NCBI GenBank assembly: GCA_038363925.1
Contig: JAQQWL010000009.1
Location: forward strand, 2,666,001-2,730,000
Length of the DNA stretch: 64,000 nt
Direction of reading: 5' to 3'
Source of the DNA: Apiospora phragmitis
Taxonomy: Eukaryota > Ascomycota > Sordariomycetes > Amphisphaeriales > Apiosporaceae
Both the position numbers and the translations under genes were made by a program. How positions within the stretch are numbered: position 1 is the first letter of the stretch; each line of letters begins with the position of its first letter. Positions 61,459-64,000 of this stretch are shown here, in pieces. The notes under the pieces were generated by a model that did no database searches, was not told the origin of the DNA, and was given only the letters and a program-made list of their open reading frames with translations.

Positions 61459-62380
61459 TTTTTAATGTTTCAGCCATCACAGCGCTTCGCAATCATATGA
61501 CCCTTCTGTTTTCGTCTGATTTAGGAATCGTTACCATGAAAGAAACAGAACAGTTGCGCCCCACAGGTTCATGCATCTCGTCCCCAATCGTAAAAGGAGA
61601 CCTCGCGTCTGATCATTCTTAATAACGAGTGTTCTTGCTTATATAGCGGTGTGTTGAGTTGGCTGAGATAATAAGGCCACTCCAGATCACTTCTTGCAAT
61701 CATAAAGTATGTATTGGTTGCAGCGAACTCATGGGAAGTCATGCGCAGCCACGACCACTTTACTTACAAAACCCTGACTAAGGGGGAGGCATAAACAGCT
61801 GCGGTGATGTGGTGTCCGTCACCAACCCGCACAGCGCAGTCAATAGTTTACAGAGCACACTCATGGAGTCAAACCCTGTGTGATTGTGCTCGTTATTCTC
61901 TAACTCAACTGACAGACATATAAAGCGAAGCATATATGTTTATCCCGGTAAATCAAATCTCAAATGTGAGCCGCGTTGCTTTCAATCTTGGCTTTTCTTT
62001 CGTGAAACAGACTCCCAAGGAGATGAGCTACACTACCAGCCTCCTTGGCACCGAAACACAAAACAACATCCTCATATATCGCTGTTGCAGCGGGATATCT
62101 TCTTCTAGACCTGATTCTTATTTTTATTCTATTCCTTCTTGTATTGCACCTCGTTTACCAGTCAGCTGACCAGCGCGGAACTATACCCCCTTTCAGCACA
62201 CACGCATCTACACGCAAGCTGGCGATAGCGACGGGGAAACACCCACAACAGAAGACAGAAAACGAAACTTAGAAACGACATTCAGAAGAATCATAAACAG
62301 GGGAAGCAGGTGGCTGCCAAAGGCACATATCCGAGCGAACCACCACCACTAAACCATCTTCCATCATCATCATCATCATC
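61459..62380. other. Mostly non-coding; contains a small one-TM ORF 62045-62272
   Basis: Mostly without coding signal. An ORF at 62045-62272 (+), 75 codons, contains a single strong hydrophobic segment (VAAGYLLLDLILIFILFLLV). An overlapping ATG lies at 62023 in another frame. It could be a small membrane protein or the first exon of something continuing to 62381, but no splice pair was convincing. A CAT repeat occupies 62363-62382. Confidence 0.3.
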
Positions 62381-62809
62381 ATGCCCCTCACCCTCCTGAC
62401 CTGCATCGTCCTCGCGGCCCTCGTCGAGACCCTCGCCTTCAGCGCATACTGCAGCACGCTGGAGGAAGGCGACGGGTGCTGCTACCCCATCTTCTCCTCC
62501 TCGGCTGGTTCCTCTTTCTCCGCATATGGGAGGTCTCGCCATCGTCGGCGGAGTAGTGTTAGGGCTGGAGAGGTCCGTAGCAGTGGCGGCGGCGGCCGTC
62601 GTAAACGTACAGGGACATCATTGGCTCCGGTCGTGACGACCAGTCCAGGGGACGGCGAGGATTCAGCTTTCTCTTCTTCGGCGACCTTGATTCCATCAGC
62701 GTCGGAGGGTAGTCTCAGTCACCCTAGTAACAGCACTGGCGGGGAGCTACGTCATGGCCGAGGATACAGTCTCCGGCAACGCATCATGAGGAGGGCCTCA
62801 AGAGGTTGA
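62381..62809 (+). CDS. Possible small membrane or secreted protein, 142 residues
   Basis: Open frame with a hydrophobic N-terminus (LTLLTCIVLAALVETLAF) followed by Cys-containing and then Ser/Arg/Gly-rich sequence. It resembles no family I know. It starts inside a run of CAT repeats. Support is the signal-anchor-like start only; it may be a chance ORF. Confidence 0.28.
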   Translation: MPLTLLTCIVLAALVETLAFSAYCSTLEEGDGCCYPIFSSSAGSSFSAYGRSRHRRRSSVRAGEVRSSGGGGRRKRTGTSLAPVVTTSPGDGEDSAFSSSATLIPSASEGSLSHPSNSTGGELRHGRGYSLRQRIMRRASRG

Positions 62810-63076
62810 TGGTAGAGCTTGTGGGGGAAGTGGCAGCATTATTCAGCAACAAGTCTGTATGTAGGTGTAGGCTTTGACGCATAAAGAGTTTTGAAAGTGG
62901 GATCAGATTAATTCCCAATATCTACTGCTGGGCTAACAGAGTTTATTTCTACAAGTACAACAATCCCGGAGTTGAACAAGACCAACTATGTCCAGCCAGG
63001 CATCAAATCTAGTCTATCGTCTCATTGGTCGCCAAAAATAAAGGAGGTTGCTTGCTAAATATTACAATTCTGTTGT
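62810..63076. other. 3' flank of the reductase gene
   Basis: Short spacer, presumably 3' UTR of the minus-strand reductase gene. Nothing else seen. Confidence 0.4.
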
Positions 63077-64000
63077 TTAGAACTTGTAGACCTGGTCCTT
63101 GGTGTAGCCCAGATCCTTAAGGATACCGGTGAGCTCACCCTGGTCCTTGGGGCTGACCTTGTTGCCTGAGATGGCCTTGTACATGCCGGGAGGGCCGCAG
63201 ACGAACACCTTGATGTTCTCTGCCTTGGGCTGGGCAGAACAGTCTTCAGCAGGTTCTTGTCGATGTGGCCCTTGCCGCCAACCCACTCCTTGGGTGGGTT
63301 GTCCAGGACGTAGAAGGCGCGGAAGCGCTGGGGGTATGTGTTCTCGAGTTGTTCGAGCTCCTTCTTCAGCAGGATGTCCTCCTCGCTGAGACTACCGTAC
63401 ACGAGCGTAACCTTGGTCTTGTCGTCGGGGTTGTTGAAGATGGCGCGGCAGAGCTGGTACATGGGCGTGATACCGGTACCACCGGCAATCAGGGCAATGT
63501 GGTTGTGCTTGTTAGACTCCCAGGGTACTTGGGAAGGGGGCCCTTGATGTCCAGTCGCTGGCCGGGGACCATGTCGTGAAAATGTGTGGACATGGGGCCA
63601 TTGGGGTACTTCTTGATAATAAGCTCCATGAAGCCCTTTTCATCTAGAGGGGAAGCTGGCGTTAGCGATCACCTGCGCACTGGGAGTCATTAACCATCGG
63701 GATGTTGCTCAAAACTTACTCTCATCGCTGGTAGGCGTGTAGGGACGCAAGACGGGCTTCTCCATGCCCTCGGTCTTGAACTTGGTCAAGATGGCGCTGG
63801 CGACGTGCAGACCCGAGACCATGTCATCCTCGGGCAGCTTGAAGCGCAGCCTCTTGGTGTTGTGGTTGAGGACCTCGGAGTCCTCGAGCAAGAGGGAGAT
63901 GAATCCCTGGTCCCCGCCGGTCAAGGCCACCTTGGGTGTCCCGCTCGCGACGCCCTTGACTTCCTTCTCGGCCTTGTGGGCCACGCTCTTTCCGGAGGGC
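63077..64000 (-). CDS. mcr1: NADH-cytochrome b5 reductase, Mcr1-like, 5' end beyond window (two frameshifts)
   Basis: FAD enzyme that passes electrons from NADH to cytochrome b5 or to other mitochondrial acceptors. Visible exons are 64000..63720 (open to the window edge) and 63643..63077. FAD-binding RPYTPTSDE, then [14 protein letters not shown], and the NADH-binding [13 protein letters not shown] and [12 protein letters not shown] are present. It ends [25 protein letters not shown] and the run-in suggest Mcr1, but the N-terminal targeting region is outside the window, so microsomal Cbr1 is not excluded. Frame breaks at G63523-63525 and G63232-63234 each fit one missing base. Catalytic motifs are intact. 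Confidence 0.88.

Noticed and set aside
62363..62385. CAT trinucleotide run as a CRISPR or satellite
   Set aside because: It is only a short simple repeat with no spacers; no CRISPR-like array exists anywhere in the window.

Overview
The window is nuclear DNA of a filamentous ascomycete, most likely a Sordariomycete. Genes are split by short GT-AG introns (about 50-180 bp), intergenic spaces are 0.5-2.7 kb, and there are fungal families such as a Zn2Cys6 regulator, a GH76 cell-wall enzyme, CYP61/Erg5 and a class II-like hydrophobin. I place it from gene content and style only; the genus is not identified. There are about 20 protein genes, one clear tRNA, one short inverted-repeat transposon (MITE) and one cluster of degenerate tRNA-like repeats.

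Layout. 2.8-5.1 kb: CAF-1 p60/Cac2 histone chaperone. 6.6-9.7 kb (-): large two-TM protein of unknown role. 12.1-13.2 kb (-): first SprT-like metalloprotease. 15.6-17.7 kb (-): F-box protein. 18.16-18.60 kb: AT-rich fold-back MITE with TA target duplication. 18.8-20.2 kb (-): secreted LVIVD-repeat protein. 22.8-23.9 kb: second SprT-like protein. 24.2-25.0 kb: tRNA-like repeats. 26.3-27.7 kb (-): GH76 mannanase-like enzyme. 29.97 kb: tRNA. 30.3-31.9 kb (-): Zn2Cys6 regulator. 32.9-34.7 kb: CYP61/Erg5. 35.2-37.1 kb (-) and 37.9-38.6 kb (+): divergent Chk1 kinase and APC/C-type E2. 39.5-40.1 kb (-): ribosomal protein eL31. 41.3-42.6 kb: RGS/Rax1-like. 43.7-44.6 kb (-): COP9 signalosome subunit 7. 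46.9-50.5 kb: Cu-transporting P1B ATPase. 51.4-54.0 kb: DNAJC11-like J protein. 54.5-55.6 kb (-): K/D-rich hydrophobin-like protein. 57.6-58.8 kb: F-box-like protein. 59.6-61.5 kb: pepsin-fold membrane protein with degenerate active sites. 63.1-64.0 kb (-): NADH-cytochrome b5 reductase, cut by the window edge.

Most genes are housekeeping: chromatin, cell-cycle checkpoint, ubiquitin/COP9, sterol synthesis, copper supply to the Golgi and translation. They are interspersed with secreted or wall genes. I see no biosynthetic gene cluster, CRISPR array, virus or prophage.

The strongest window-wide signal is technical. About 20 single-base indels, mostly at short homopolymers, break ten otherwise well-preserved genes; correcting them gives full-length proteins with coherent splicing. 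This looks like consensus error, so those genes should not be called pseudogenes. The most interesting biology is the hydrophobin-like gene with a long Lys/Asp-rich insert and one in-frame TAA, the apparent pseudo-aspartic-protease receptor, the Chk1 gene whose first coding exon is only ATG, and the MITE with 17-bp subterminal repeats.
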